Assembly: GCA_902761755.1 (NCBI GenBank)
Contig: CACWLP010000021.1
Coordinates: 1-38,695, forward strand
Origin: an uncultured Eubacteriales bacterium
Lineage (GTDB): Bacteria; Bacillota; Clostridia; Christensenellales; Aristaeellaceae
Length of the DNA stretch: 38,695 bases
Reading direction: 5' to 3'
Of this stretch, positions 30,516 through 38,692 are shown piece after piece (the first letter of the stretch is position 1; the number at the start of each line of letters is the position of its first letter). A program made the translations under genes and the position numbers. The notes beneath the pieces are model-generated. The model did no database searches. It was not told the DNA's origin and saw only the letters and a program-made list of their open reading frames with translations.

Positions 30516-33023
30516 TTATTTGTTGTCCTCGGTGACGGCCTGGGCCGCGGTCCGGCCGGAGACGAAGATCTCCACGATGGCGTTGCCGCCCAGACGGTTG
30601 CCGCCGTGGATGCCGCCGGTGACCTCGCCCGCCGCATACAGGCCAGGGATGATGTCGCCGTCCGTGTTCAGCACGTGACGGTTCACATCCACCTTCAGGC
30701 CGCCCATGGTATGGTGGGTGGAGGGAGCCATGAGACGGATGGTCAGCACAGTGTTGTCCAGATCGTAGGTATCGGGCAGATACTTGCCGTTCTCATCCTT
30801 CTCCACATTGCCCACCGTACGGGAAGCGATGCCCTTGCCCACGTCTGGATATTCGCCCAGGCCCATGACCGCGGCGTCGTAATCCCGGATGGTCTGGATC
30901 ACCACGTCGGGATCGGCGGCGATGCCCAGCTCGGCGAAGAGCGCGGGCAGGTCGGCGATGGTGCGGCGATAGTAACGGCCGGGATAATCGCCCTCGGCCA
31001 GCTGCATGGGCGCAGGCATGAGCTGTTCCTTATTGTAGAACTCCAGGAACACGCCGGGCGTGCCGTTGACCACCATGCCGTTGCGGAATTCGGCCAGGGA
31101 CAGCACGTCGCGTTCGCTGCCTTCATCCACGAAACGGTGGCCGGTGTTGGGGTTGATCCAGCAGGCGTAGTTGCCGCCGCCGAAGGCCAGGTTGCCGTTG
31201 TCCACCCAGGAAATGGGCATCAGCTGGGTGAAGCCCATGCCGGTCACGTCCGCGCCCACAGCCTGGGCCATGCGGATGCCGTCGCCCACCAGGGCGGAAC
31301 GGTTGGTGGTCTTGGTGGAAGCGGTCAGGTATTCCTCGGACCAGTACACGTTGTTTTCCAGCACCATGGGGATATTGGCGGCATAACCGCCGGTGGCCAG
31401 GATGACGCCCTTGGTCGCCCGGGCGGTCACTTCCGTGCCGTCGTACCGGGTGGCCTTCACGCCCACCACGCGGCCGTCTTCCACGATCAGCTCGTTGGCG
31501 GTGGTGCGCAGCATGATTTCATTCTGCTCGTTGGCCTTGATGGTGCTCATGGGCGCCATGAAGTAAGCGCCCCAGCGGCCCTGCTCCCTGGTGAATTCGT
31601 TTTCACGATACCACAGCGCGCCGATCAGGGTCTGCTGCGAATCCTCGTAGAACGCGGCGCCCTGGGCTTCCAGCCATTCCTTCAGGCCCTGGCCGCCCAG
31701 GATGAACTGCTTCACCAGATCCACGTCGCCGTAGATCCATTCGCTGCCGTCGGCAGAGGGACGCAGGCCGCCGTAGTAGGTCTGGAAGATGTGCAGGTTC
31801 AGGGTGGAGAACAGCGTGAGCTTGCTTTCGTCCATGCCGGAAGCCAGCTTGGGCGCGGCCCAGGCGAAGTATTCCTTGATTTCCGCCTTCAGGGCCTGCA
31901 GCGTGGGCAGGTATTCGGCGTGCACGCCGTGCTTGCTCAGCTCTTCCGCGTCGCCCGCCACGAACTCGTGGGTCTTGTAGTATTCTTCGTCGAAGGGCTC
32001 CTCGCTCCAGTGCAGGATGATGTTGAGCTCCTTGATGCAACCCTGGACGGACTTGACCTTATCGTAGGTTTCGCCGGTGAATTCGTACACGCCGGTGGTG
32101 GCGTCGGGATCATCGGGATTCCAGACCAGGTAGGGCATCACGCTCTGATACTGGCCGCCGGACACCAGGGTGTTGCCGCCCACTTCGGCGTTCTTTTCGA
32201 TGACCAGCACGGTGTTGCCGTCCTGGGCGGCCTGGGCCGCGGCAGCGATGCCGGCGCCGCCGGCGCCTACCACCACCACATCGAACGTCACGTCAATGGG
32301 ATCCTGGGCCGTATGCTCCACCTTGGCGGCCTTGAAGGCTTCCAGGTTGGTACATTCCGCCTGCTGGGCGGCGTCGTTCACCGCGCTGCGCAGGGCGCGG
32401 GCGGAGAAGGTGGCGCCGGAAACGCCGTCCACGCCGGAGCCGCCCGCTTCGATCATTTCGGGGATCATGATGTCAAAGGCCACGTCGCCCACGTGGGCGG
32501 TTTCGGTGCTGTTCACCACTTCGATGTTCTCCAGCTTGCTGTCGCTGAAGGTGACCTTGAAGGTGCTCACGCCGTTGTAGCCTTCGCCGGAGACTTCGTA
32601 TTCGCCGGCCTTGAAGCCGATCTCAGCTGCAGGCTCGGCCGTGCCTTCGCCCTTGGCCTTGGCGAACGCGGCGGTGAGGCCTTCCTTCACGGCGCCGCGG
32701 GTCACGGCGGCGAAGGTGGCGCTGGTCATTACATCCGCGCCCAGATCGTCCACCTTGGCGATGGCTTCTTCTTCGCTCAGGCCGATGAGCTGCTCCTTCA
32801 CGGCATCGGCGATCACGCCGCCGATGCTGGGCGTCTCGTCATGGGATACTTCCAGCGCGGTGATGGCCTTGTCGTCCACCGTCACCGTCACCTTCACGCC
32901 GCCCATGAAGCCGTCGCCGGAGCCTTCGTACGTGCCGGGAACAAGCGCGCCTTCCGCGGACGCGATCCCCATCACGCCCAGGGCCAGGCACAGCGCAAGG
33001 AACAGAGCAACGAGTTTCTTCAT
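30516..33023 (-). CDS. Exported flavoprotein reductase with two FMN-binding domains
   Basis: The 835-residue protein starts behind GAGGAGGAG and has a signal peptide (MKKLVALFLALCLALGVMGI). Two FMN-binding domains follow: the first holds DVMTSAT (97-103), the second DGVSGAT (199-205). The FAD domain begins VVVGAGGAG (250-258). Compared with the 632-residue paralogue, the IHPT position reads LMPISW (near 603) and the RGDGAILVN stretch reads FGGGNYACWINP (near 615), so the catalytic Arg of fumarate reductases seems absent; HHTMGG is kept (near 770). I infer a reductase for another acceptor, with two flavins as a possible electron relay. The first FMN site has Ser for the usual Gly. Confidence 0.92.
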   Translation of the reverse strand: MKKLVALFLALCLALGVMGIASAEGALVPGTYEGSGDGFMGGVKVTVTVDDKAITALEVSHDETPSIGGVIADAVKEQLIGLSEEEAIAKVDDLGADVMTSATFAAVTRGAVKEGLTAAFAKAKGEGTAEPAAEIGFKAGEYEVSGEGYNGVSTFKVTFSDSKLENIEVVNSTETAHVGDVAFDIMIPEMIEAGGSGVDGVSGATFSARALRSAVNDAAQQAECTNLEAFKAAKVEHTAQDPIDVTFDVVVVGAGGAGIAAAAQAAQDGNTVLVIEKNAEVGGNTLVSGGQYQSVMPYLVWNPDDPDATTGVYEFTGETYDKVKSVQGCIKELNIILHWSEEPFDEEYYKTHEFVAGDAEELSKHGVHAEYLPTLQALKAEIKEYFAWAAPKLASGMDESKLTLFSTLNLHIFQTYYGGLRPSADGSEWIYGDVDLVKQFILGGQGLKEWLEAQGAAFYEDSQQTLIGALWYRENEFTREQGRWGAYFMAPMSTIKANEQNEIMLRTTANELIVEDGRVVGVKATRYDGTEVTARATKGVILATGGYAANIPMVLENNVYWSEEYLTASTKTTNRSALVGDGIRMAQAVGADVTGMGFTQLMPISWVDNGNLAFGGGNYACWINPNTGHRFVDEGSERDVLSLAEFRNGMVVNGTPGVFLEFYNKEQLMPAPMQLAEGDYPGRYYRRTIADLPALFAELGIAADPDVVIQTIRDYDAAVMGLGEYPDVGKGIASRTVGNVEKDENGKYLPDTYDLDNTVLTIRLMAPSTHHTMGGLKVDVNRHVLNTDGDIIPGLYAAGEVTGGIHGGNRLGGNAIVEIFVSGRTAAQAVTEDNK

Positions 33024-33086
33024 AATACTCCTCCTCTACTATTTGAAATGGACGCACGCGCGCCCTATTCAGGTTCTCCGCTTTTT

Positions 33087-33115
33087 ATCATACCAGAATT
33101 GCTAAAAGATTGCAA
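33087..33115 (-). promoter_or_regulatory. Promoter of the double-FMN flavoprotein gene
   Basis: On the minus strand TTGCAA (33115-33110), 17 bp, TATGAT (33092-33087) with extended TG. Confidence 0.82.
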
Positions 33116-33182
33116 TAGATTTTCCGTATTCCCCCCGGCCCCGGCGCAATTTTTGATGCGTTTTCCCGCCGGTTTTCTCCGC

Positions 33183-33214
33183 AAAAAAGGAAGGCTCCTG
33201 GCGGGGCCTTCCTT
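33183..33214 (-). terminator. Terminator of the aquaporin gene
   Basis: On the minus strand AAGGAAGGC (33214-33206) pairs with GCCTTCCTT (33195-33187), and the T run continues to 33183. Confidence 0.92.
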
Positions 33215-33231
33215 TGATTTCCAGTCCGATC

Positions 33232-33918
33232 TTATTTTTCCAGGGCCTTGTAGGTGCAGGCGGCCAGCGCCGCGCCCACCAGGGGACCCACGATGAACAC
33301 CCACAGGCTGGCCAGCGGCGCGGTGTTGCCGCTGATGGCGGCGGCCACGGCGGGGCCGATGGAGCGGGCGGGGTTCACGGAGGTGCCGGTGAGGCCGATG
33401 CCCAGGATGTGCACCACCACCAGGGTCAAGCCGATCACCAGCCCGCCGAAGGAGCCGTGATTGCCCTTCTTGCTGGTAACCCCCAGGATGGCGATGACGA
33501 AGATGAAAGTCAGCACGATTTCCACGATCAGGCCGGCCAGTACGTTGCCGCCCACGCCCGCAAGCCCGTTGGCGCCAAAGCCGCCCGTCATGTCCGTCAC
33601 CTTGCCCAGGCCGAAGATCAGCGCCAGGATGCCGCTGCCGGCGAAGGCGCCCACGCACTGGGAGATCACGTAGCCCACGAATTCCTTCACGTCCATGCCG
33701 CCGGTAAGCAGCACGCCCAGGGATACCGCGGGGTTGATGTGGCAGCCGGAAATATTCCCGATGGAATACGCCATCGCCACGATGGTGAGGCCGAAGGCCA
33801 GCGCCGTGAGCAGATACCCGCTGCCCGCCGCCGCGTCGCAGCCCACCAGCATGGCGGTGCCGCAGCCCAGGATCACCAGCGTGGCCGTGCCGATGCACTC
33901 AGCCAGATACTTTTTCAT
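33232..33918 (-). CDS. Aquaporin (MIP family, AqpZ-like)
   Basis: The 228-residue protein has six membrane helices and the two half-helix motifs HINPAVS (60-66) and SVNPARS (near 183). The stretch VVVHILGIGLTGTSVNPARS keeps the His and Arg of the water-channel selectivity filter of AqpZ rather than the glycerol type, in which His is Gly and NPARD is usual. It likely passes water or small neutral solutes across the cell membrane. It is a single-gene unit; its upstream region is unusual, with three tandem repeats (33944-34118). Confidence 0.93.
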   Translation of the reverse strand: MKKYLAECIGTATLVILGCGTAMLVGCDAAAGSGYLLTALAFGLTIVAMAYSIGNISGCHINPAVSLGVLLTGGMDVKEFVGYVISQCVGAFAGSGILALIFGLGKVTDMTGGFGANGLAGVGGNVLAGLIVEIVLTFIFVIAILGVTSKKGNHGSFGGLVIGLTLVVVHILGIGLTGTSVNPARSIGPAVAAAISGNTAPLASLWVFIVGPLVGAALAACTYKALEK

Positions 33919-33943
33919 AGGAATTGCCTCCTTTGTTTTTTAT

Positions 33944-34118
33944 ATCGTCGGCGTCTTTCCCTTCGGGCCCGTCGCCTGATTATTATGCCATAATCGTCGG
34001 CGTCTTTCCCTTCGGGCCCGTCGCCTGATTATTATACCATAATCGTCGGCGTCTTTCCCTTCGGGAGCCGCCGACCCGGCCGACGGCCCTCCGGGCCCGT
34101 CGCCTGATTATTATACCA
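33944..34118 (-). repeat. Three tandem hairpin repeats with TATAAT boxes before the aquaporin gene
   Basis: Copies begin at 33944, 33993 and 34042, a period of 49 bp; each reads ATCGTCGGCGTCTTTCCCTT, CGGG and on to CGCCTGATTATTAT on the plus strand. The third copy carries an extra stretch of about 28 bp (around 34067-34094) rich in GCCGAC/GTCGGC. On the minus strand each unit gives TGGTATAAT (CATAAT in the first copy), the -10 part of a promoter. The 302 bases between the aquaporin and acetyltransferase genes hold no gene. Confidence 0.88.
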
Positions 34119-34138
34119 CGGCATCCAATCGCTGGCAA
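34110..34138 (-). promoter_or_regulatory. Main promoter of the aquaporin gene with AT-rich upstream tract
   Basis: On the minus strand TTGCCA (34138-34133), 17 bp, TATAAT (34115-34110). Upstream (34140-34190) are repeated A/T tracts such as AAATATT, GAAAAATATT and AAGAAAAT, in a locally AT-rich stretch, a possible UP element. The leader runs through all three repeats. Confidence 0.75.
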
Positions 34139-34189
34139 TAGGAAAATTCATATTTTCGTAATATTTTTCAACATTTTCTTAATATATGC

Positions 34190-34216
34190 AAAAAGCGCCG
34201 GCAGCCCGAAGCAGCG
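34190..34216 (-). terminator. Probable terminator after the acetyltransferase gene
   Basis: On the minus strand CGCTG (34216-34212) pairs with CGGCG (34200-34196) with one wobble, followed by CTTTTTG. It is a weak stem but stands directly after the stop codon. Confidence 0.5.
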
Positions 34217-34220
34217 TCCC

Positions 34221-34781
34221 TCATTCGCCTTCTTCCAGCAGGCACGGATACAGGCTGTAATCCACGGTGCCGCAGATGCCGTCCAATCCGCCGGGAACCA
34301 GGGGCGCAGCCATCAGGCAGTCGATGTGGGGCAGGTGCACGGTGGGCCCGGGCAGGATGCCGTGATCCGCCGCCGTTTCAAAGCCCCGGGCACGGTAGTT
34401 GCGGGGGTCTCCCTCCACGATGGCCGCCCGGAAGCCCATCCCCGCAGCCTTCTGCATGCCGTATTCCAGCAGATCCCGGGAAATGTGCCGGCGCTGCAGT
34501 TCCGTTTTCACCGCCACGGGCGTCAGCAGCAGCAGCTCGTTTTCGTGCTTCCCCTCCAGGGGGAACCGGGAAAACATGGCGTAGCCGATGATCTCGTCCG
34601 TTTCATCGGCCATCATCAGCTCCAGCTCAGCCACATAATATCGCCCCGTCCGGATCTCCTCCGTCAGCCGCCGCACGAACCGCCCTTCCCGGGCGGAATC
34701 GTGCTCGGTAAACACCCGCTCCACGAAGTCCAGGGCGGCGGCGCGGTGCTTTCCGGACACCGTTTTGATGATCCTTTCCAT
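34221..34781 (-). CDS. GNAT-family N-acetyltransferase
   Basis: The 186-residue protein starts at ATG 34781 behind GAAGGAGGG. The GNAT core is visible: EIIGYAMFSRF (strand 3-4), LLLTPVAVKTELQRRHISRD with a modified acetyl-CoA loop (QRRHIS for the usual Q/RxxGxG/A), LLEYGMQKAAGMGFRAAIVEGDPRNYRARGFETA near 95-135. It resembles YhbS-type acetyltransferases. It follows a 54-residue membrane protein by 15 bases. The substrate cannot be told. Confidence 0.88.
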   Translation of the reverse strand: MERIIKTVSGKHRAAALDFVERVFTEHDSAREGRFVRRLTEEIRTGRYYVAELELMMADETDEIIGYAMFSRFPLEGKHENELLLLTPVAVKTELQRRHISRDLLEYGMQKAAGMGFRAAIVEGDPRNYRARGFETAADHGILPGPTVHLPHIDCLMAAPLVPGGLDGICGTVDYSLYPCLLEEGE

Positions 34782-34796
34782 GCGCAGCGCCCTCCT

Positions 34797-34961
34797 TCAG
34801 CCGTCCCGGAACACCCGGTCCCGCTTGACTTCCTTTTCCTCGATCTCGATCCCGTGCCGGGTGCTCCGCCGGGTGGTGACCCGGGCCAGCAGCCGGTAAA
34901 CCATCACGATCATAAACACCGGGATCAAAATGATCAGGATAAACGGCAGGATCACATCCAT
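34797..34961 (-). CDS. Small single-pass membrane protein
   Basis: The 54-residue protein starts at ATG 34961 behind GAGGAGAGG; a second possible ATG four bases on is out of frame. Residues 4-26 (ILPFILIILIPVFMIVMVYR) form one membrane helix, followed by a highly charged tail with basic and acidic residues (RRSTRHGIEIEEKEVKRDRV). I recognise no family. A clear ribosome site, codon use like its neighbours and the short gap to the acetyltransferase gene support it as real. Confidence 0.7.
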   Translation of the reverse strand: MDVILPFILIILIPVFMIVMVYRLLARVTTRRSTRHGIEIEEKEVKRDRVFRDG

Positions 34962-34996
34962 GCTTTCCTCTCCTCTCGTTCCTCCGCGCCGCCCTG

Positions 34997-35030
34997 AACA
35001 AACGCCCCGCCAGTTACCCGGCGGGGCGTT
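34997..35030 (-). terminator. Terminator after rplA
   Basis: On the minus strand CGCCCCGCC (35028-35020) pairs with GGCGGGGCG (35011-35003), followed by TTTGTTC. rplJ and rplL, which often follow rplA, are not present after it. Confidence 0.85.
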
Positions 35031-35044
35031 TGCTTGAAGTGCGA

Positions 35045-35734
35045 TCAGAACTTCAGGCTGTTGATCTTGATGGCGGGGCCCATGGTGCTGCTCATGTACA
35101 GCGATTTGATGTAGGTCCCCTTGGCGGTGGCGGGCTTGGCCTTGATCACCGCTTCCATCAGGGTGGTCATGTTCTCCACCAGCTTATCGCTGTCGAAGGA
35201 GACCTTGCCGATGGGGCAGTGCGCGATGGCGGTCTTGTCGATGCGGTACTCCACTTTACCGGCTTTGATCTCCTGGATCGCTTTGGTCACGTCCATGGTC
35301 ACGGTGCCGGATTTGGGGTTGGGCATCAGGCCCTTGGGGCCCAGCAGACGCGCGATGCGGCCGATGGTGCCCATCATGTCGGGCGTCGCAACGCAGACGT
35401 CAAAGTCAAACCAGTTCTCGCTCTGGATCTTGGCCACCAGATCGGCTTCGCCCACGATATCGGCGCCGGCGGCTTCGGCTTCCTTGGCCTTTTCGCCCTT
35501 GGCGAACACCAGCACGCGCACCTTTTTGCCCGTGCCGTGGGGCAGCACCACCGTGCCGCGGACCTGCTGGTCGGCGTGCCGGGGGTCGACGCCCAGGCGG
35601 ATGCTCAGCTCGATGGTCTCATCGAACTTCGCTTTAGCGGTCTGCTTCACCAGCTCGATGGCCTCGGCGGGATCATACAGCTTGGTAGAGTCGATCAGCT
35701 TTTTGCTGTCGGTATATTTCTTGCCGTGTTTCAT
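35045..35734 (-). CDS. rplA: Ribosomal protein L1
   Basis: The 229-residue protein starts behind GGGAGGAATG. Family hallmarks are [20 protein letters not shown] at the start, [20 protein letters not shown], and the signature [20 protein letters not shown] followed by SGTVT. L1 builds the mobile stalk at the E site of the 50S subunit and in many bacteria represses its own operon. It is the last gene of the cluster here. Confidence 0.98.
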   Translation of the reverse strand: MKHGKKYTDSKKLIDSTKLYDPAEAIELVKQTAKAKFDETIELSIRLGVDPRHADQQVRGTVVLPHGTGKKVRVLVFAKGEKAKEAEAAGADIVGEADLVAKIQSENWFDFDVCVATPDMMGTIGRIARLLGPKGLMPNPKSGTVTMDVTKAIQEIKAGKVEYRIDKTAIAHCPIGKVSFDSDKLVENMTTLMEAVIKAKPATAKGTYIKSLYMSSTMGPAIKINSLKF

Positions 35735-35806
35735 CTTTCATTCCTCCCTGTGGTATTAGCGGCGCTATGTCCTCCCACAAATAATCCTTGAGGGTTGTTC
35801 CTTCTT

Positions 35807-36235
35807 TTACTCGTCGGCCACGGTGACGCCCATGCTGCGGGCGGTGCCCTTGACCATGCTCATGGCGGCCTCGATGGAGGCGGCGTTCAGGTCGGGCATT
35901 TTGGTGGTGGCGATTTCGCGCACCTGCGCCTGGGTCAGCTGGCCCACCTTGTCGCGGTTGGGACGGCCGGAGGCGGTGTCGATGCCCAGCGCCTTCTTGA
36001 TCAGCACGGGGGCCGGAGGCGTCTTGGTGATAAAGGTGAAGGAACGGTCGGAATACACCGTGATGACCACGGGAATGATGAGACCTTCCTGCTTGGCGGT
36101 GCGGGCGTTGAATTCCTTGCAGAAGCCGGGAATGTTCACGCCGTGCTGGCCCAGCGCGGGGCCGATGGGGGGCGCGGGAGTCGCCTTGGCGGCGGGCACC
36201 TGCAGCTTGATGAACGCGGTGATTTTCTTTGCCAT
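35807..36235 (-). CDS. rplK: Ribosomal protein L11
   Basis: The 142-residue protein starts at ATG 36235 behind AGGAGGTG; a GTG inside that ribosome site is rejected. It reads [61 protein letters not shown]11 binds 23S rRNA at the GTPase centre and takes part in the stringent response. The 113-base gap to nusG can form a small AGCGTC-ttaa-GACGC-type hairpin just before the gene, a possible control site; nothing else is seen in it. Confidence 0.98.
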   Translation of the reverse strand: MAKKITAFIKLQVPAAKATPAPPIGPALGQHGVNIPGFCKEFNARTAKQEGLIIPVVITVYSDRSFTFITKTPPAPVLIKKALGIDTASGRPNRDKVGQLTQAQVREIATTKMPDLNAASIEAAMSMVKGTARSMGVTVADE

Positions 36236-36348
36236 GTTGGATGGCACCTCCTTAACAAATGTGGTAATGGCGGCGGCGTCTTAAGACGCTGCCTCCCACT
36301 GGAAACGGGAGCAGGGCGGAAAAAGGCGCCAGGCCCTTTGCCGGCCCG

Positions 36349-36888
36349 TCAGTCGATCTTCTCGACCTGATCGAGGTCCACCTCGATCTGCATTTCACGG
36401 CCCAGGAACATTTTGACGGTGACGCGCAGCTTCTGCCGCATGATGTCGATCTCCTCGACGATGCCGGTGAAATTGGCCAGCGCGCCGGAGAGGATGCGCA
36501 CCTCGTCGCCCACGTTGATGCGGAGCTGCACCTTGCCGGCGGAGGAATTGAGCATCCGGTCCAGTTCGTCCTGGGTCAGGGGAATGGGCTTGCTTTCCGG
36601 GCCCACGAAGCCCGTAACGCCCCGGGTGTTGCGCACCACATACCAGCTTTCGTTGGTGATGATCATGTGCACCAGCACATAGCCGGGAAAGGTCTTGTGC
36701 TGGCTGGTCACCCGCTTGCCGTTGCGGATCTCCACAACCTCTTCGGTGGGAACCACGACCTCCTGGATCAGGTTCTGCATGCCGTTGTTTTCCACCGCTT
36801 TTTCCAGGTTGTCCTTGACCTTGTTCTCATAGCCGGAATACGTATGGACCACATACCATTCCAGGGTGCCCGGTCTGTCTTCGGACAT
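36349..36888 (-). CDS. nusG: Transcription elongation/antitermination factor NusG
   Basis: The 179-residue protein starts behind AGGAG. The NGN domain covers about 8-115 (WYVVHTYSGYENKVKDNLEK, FPGYVLVHM, WYVVRNTRGVTGFVG) and the KOW domain about 125-175 (VGDEVRILSGALANFTGIVE). It binds RNA polymerase and links it to the ribosome or to Rho. Its place between secE and rplK is the standard one. Confidence 0.98.
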   Translation of the reverse strand: MSEDRPGTLEWYVVHTYSGYENKVKDNLEKAVENNGMQNLIQEVVVPTEEVVEIRNGKRVTSQHKTFPGYVLVHMIITNESWYVVRNTRGVTGFVGPESKPIPLTQDELDRMLNSSAGKVQLRINVGDEVRILSGALANFTGIVEEIDIMRQKLRVTVKMFLGREMQIEVDLDQVEKID

Positions 36889-36955
36889 TTTTGGTATCTC
36901 CTATCTGCGCTGTGCTGTTCCACACCGCGCCGCTTTTACGCAGCGCGTGCTTTGA

Positions 36956-37210
36956 TTACACGATCAGATTCACCAAAGCGATGGAGCCCAGGTCCAGCAG
37001 GCGGATCACCACGCCCATGAACACCAGGAAGGCCAGCACGATGAGCGAATAGCTGATCAGATCCTGACGGGTGGGCCATGTCACTTTCTTCAGCTCGCGC
37101 CACATGTTTTTGAAGGGACGAGCGATGTTGGCGGGAAGATTCTTGAAGAACTTGACGAACTTCGATTCTTCCTTCTCCTTGCCCTTCACGACATTCTTTT
37201 CATCTGCCAT
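36956..37210 (-). CDS. secE: Preprotein translocase subunit SecE
   Basis: The 84-residue protein starts at ATG 37210 (MADEKNVVKGKEKEESKFVK). A charged N-terminal part is followed by the SecE signature WRELKKVTWPTRQDLISYSL and one membrane helix near 57-78. It stabilises SecY in the translocon. Length and single helix are typical for Gram-positive SecE. Confidence 0.96.
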   Translation of the reverse strand: MADEKNVVKGKEKEESKFVKFFKNLPANIARPFKNMWRELKKVTWPTRQDLISYSLIVLAFLVFMGVVIRLLDLGSIALVNLIV

Positions 37211-37229
37211 GATCGTCACATCCTTGCGT

Positions 37230-37394
37230 TTATCGGGTTTCGCGGTGAGCGGTATGCTTCTTGCAGAAACGGCAGTACTTCATCAGCTCGATGCGGTCCG
37301 GGGTGTTTTTCTTGTTCTTCTTTTTATTGTAGTTGCGCTGTTTGCACTCGGTGCAGGCCAGCACGATGCTTTGCCGCGCTTCCTTGGCTGCCAT
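37230..37394 (-). CDS. rpmG: Ribosomal protein L33
   Basis: The 54-residue protein starts at ATG 37394 behind AGAGGTG and reads [20 protein letters not shown] and on to HTAHRETR. The pairs CTEC (14-17) and CRFC (41-44) are the four zinc-binding Cys of the zinc-dependent L33 form. Its place between tuf and secE is standard. Confidence 0.96.
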   Translation of the reverse strand: MAAKEARQSIVLACTECKQRNYNKKKNKKNTPDRIELMKYCRFCKKHTAHRETR

Positions 37395-37426
37395 GTGAAA
37401 ACACCTCTTTCTTGGGGTCGTTTCGC

Positions 37427-37465
37427 CTTCGCCCCGGCGGGGAGGCCTCCCCGCCGGGAGCGAAA
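37427..37465. other. Long GC palindrome between tuf and rpmG
   Basis: A perfect 26-bp palindrome (37433-37458, centre AGG|CCT) is extended by TTCGC/GCGAA after a mismatch. No T run follows on either strand, so it is not a standard terminator. It may slow polymerase, protect the tuf mRNA end or mark a processing site. Confidence 0.6.
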
Positions 37466-37477
37466 GTTATTCTTGGA

Positions 37478-38692
37478 TTATTCCACCATGCGAACCACGG
37501 CGCCGGCGCCCACGGTGTGGCCGCCTTCGCGGATGGCGAAGCGGAGGCCCGCTTCGATGGCGATGGGGGTGATCAGTTCCACTTCCATTTCCACGTTGTC
37601 GCCGGGCATCACCATCTCAACGCCCTCGGGCAGCTTGATGGAGCCGGTCACGTCCGTGGTGCGGAAGAAGAACTGCGGACGGTACCCGTTGAAGAACGGG
37701 GTGTGACGGCCGCCCTCTTCCTTCTTCAGCACGTACACCTGGCCGAAGAAGTGGGTATGGGGCTTGATGCTGCCGGGCTTCGCCAGCACCTGGCCGCGCT
37801 CGATCTCGTTCCGCTGCACACCGCGCAGCAGCGCGCCGATGTTGTCGCCCGCCTGCGCGTCGTCCAGCAGCTTGTGGAACATTTCCACGCCCGTGACCAC
37901 CGTGCTCCTGGGCTTATCCATCAGGCCCACGATTTCCACGGTATCCGACACCTTCACCATGCCGCGCTCGATACGGCCCGTCGCCACGGTGCCGCGGCCC
38001 GTGATGGAGAACACGTCTTCCACAGGCATCAGGAACGGCTTATCCTTGTCGCGTTCCGGCGTGGGAATGTAGTTGTCCACTTCCTTCATCAGCTCGTAAA
38101 TGCACTGGCACTCCGGCGCGTTCTTCGGATCGCTGCCGTCGTTCTGCATGTATTCCAGCGCCTTGAGCGCAGAGCCCTTCACGATCGGAATGTCGTCGCC
38201 CGGGAAGTCGTAGCTGCTCAGCAGATCACGCACTTCCATCTCCACCAGCTCCAGCAGTTCCTCGTCGTCCATCAGGTCGATCTTGTTCAAGAACACCACG
38301 ATGTAAGGCACGCCCACCTGACGCGCCAGCAGGATGTGCTCGCGGGTCTGCGGCATCGGGCCGTCCGGAGCAGACACCAGCAGGATCGCGCCGTCCATCT
38401 GCGCAGCGCCCGTGATCATGTTCTTCACGTAGTCGGCATGGCCGGGGCAGTCCACGTGTGCATAGTGACGGGTCTCCGTCTCGTATTCCACGTGCGCCGT
38501 GTTGATGGTGATTCCGCGCGCCTTCTCTTCAGGCGCCTTGTCGATTTCGTCGTACTTCATCGCCTGGGCATGTCCGCCCGCCGCCAGCACCATCGTGATG
38601 GCCGCCGTCAGCGTCGTCTTGCCGTGGTCCACGTGCCCGATCGTGCCGATGTTCACGTGCGGCTTATTGCGCTCAAATTTCTCCTTTGCCAT
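37478..38692 (-). CDS. tuf: Elongation factor Tu
   Basis: The 404-residue GTPase is complete; its start codon lies three bases before the window edge, so its promoter is not seen. G1 is GHVDHGKTT, the switch I region holds [10 protein letters not shown]3 is DCPGHADY, and G4 is NKIDL. It brings aminoacyl-tRNA to the ribosome. A short insert near 180-200 ([10 protein letters not shown]) is present between the G domain end and domain 2. It opens the tuf-rpmG-secE-nusG-rplK-rplA series on the minus strand. Confidence 0.99.
   Translation of the reverse strand: MAKEKFERNKPHVNIGTIGHVDHGKTTLTAAITMVLAAGGHAQAMKYDEIDKAPEEKARGITINTAHVEYETETRHYAHVDCPGHADYVKNMITGAAQMDGAILLVSAPDGPMPQTREHILLARQVGVPYIVVFLNKIDLMDDEELLELVEMEVRDLLSSYDFPGDDIPIVKGSALKALEYMQNDGSDPKNAPECQCIYELMKEVDNYIPTPERDKDKPFLMPVEDVFSITGRGTVATGRIERGMVKVSDTVEIVGLMDKPRSTVVTGVEMFHKLLDDAQAGDNIGALLRGVQRNEIERGQVLAKPGSIKPHTHFFGQVYVLKKEEGGRHTPFFNGYRPQFFFRTTDVTGSIKLPEGVEMVMPGDNVEMEVELITPIAIEAGLRFAIREGGHTVGAGAVVRMVE

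Noticed and set aside
33944-34118. CRISPR array
   Set aside because: The units are adjacent, with no unique spacers, only three copies, and they contain promoter boxes; no cas gene is present.
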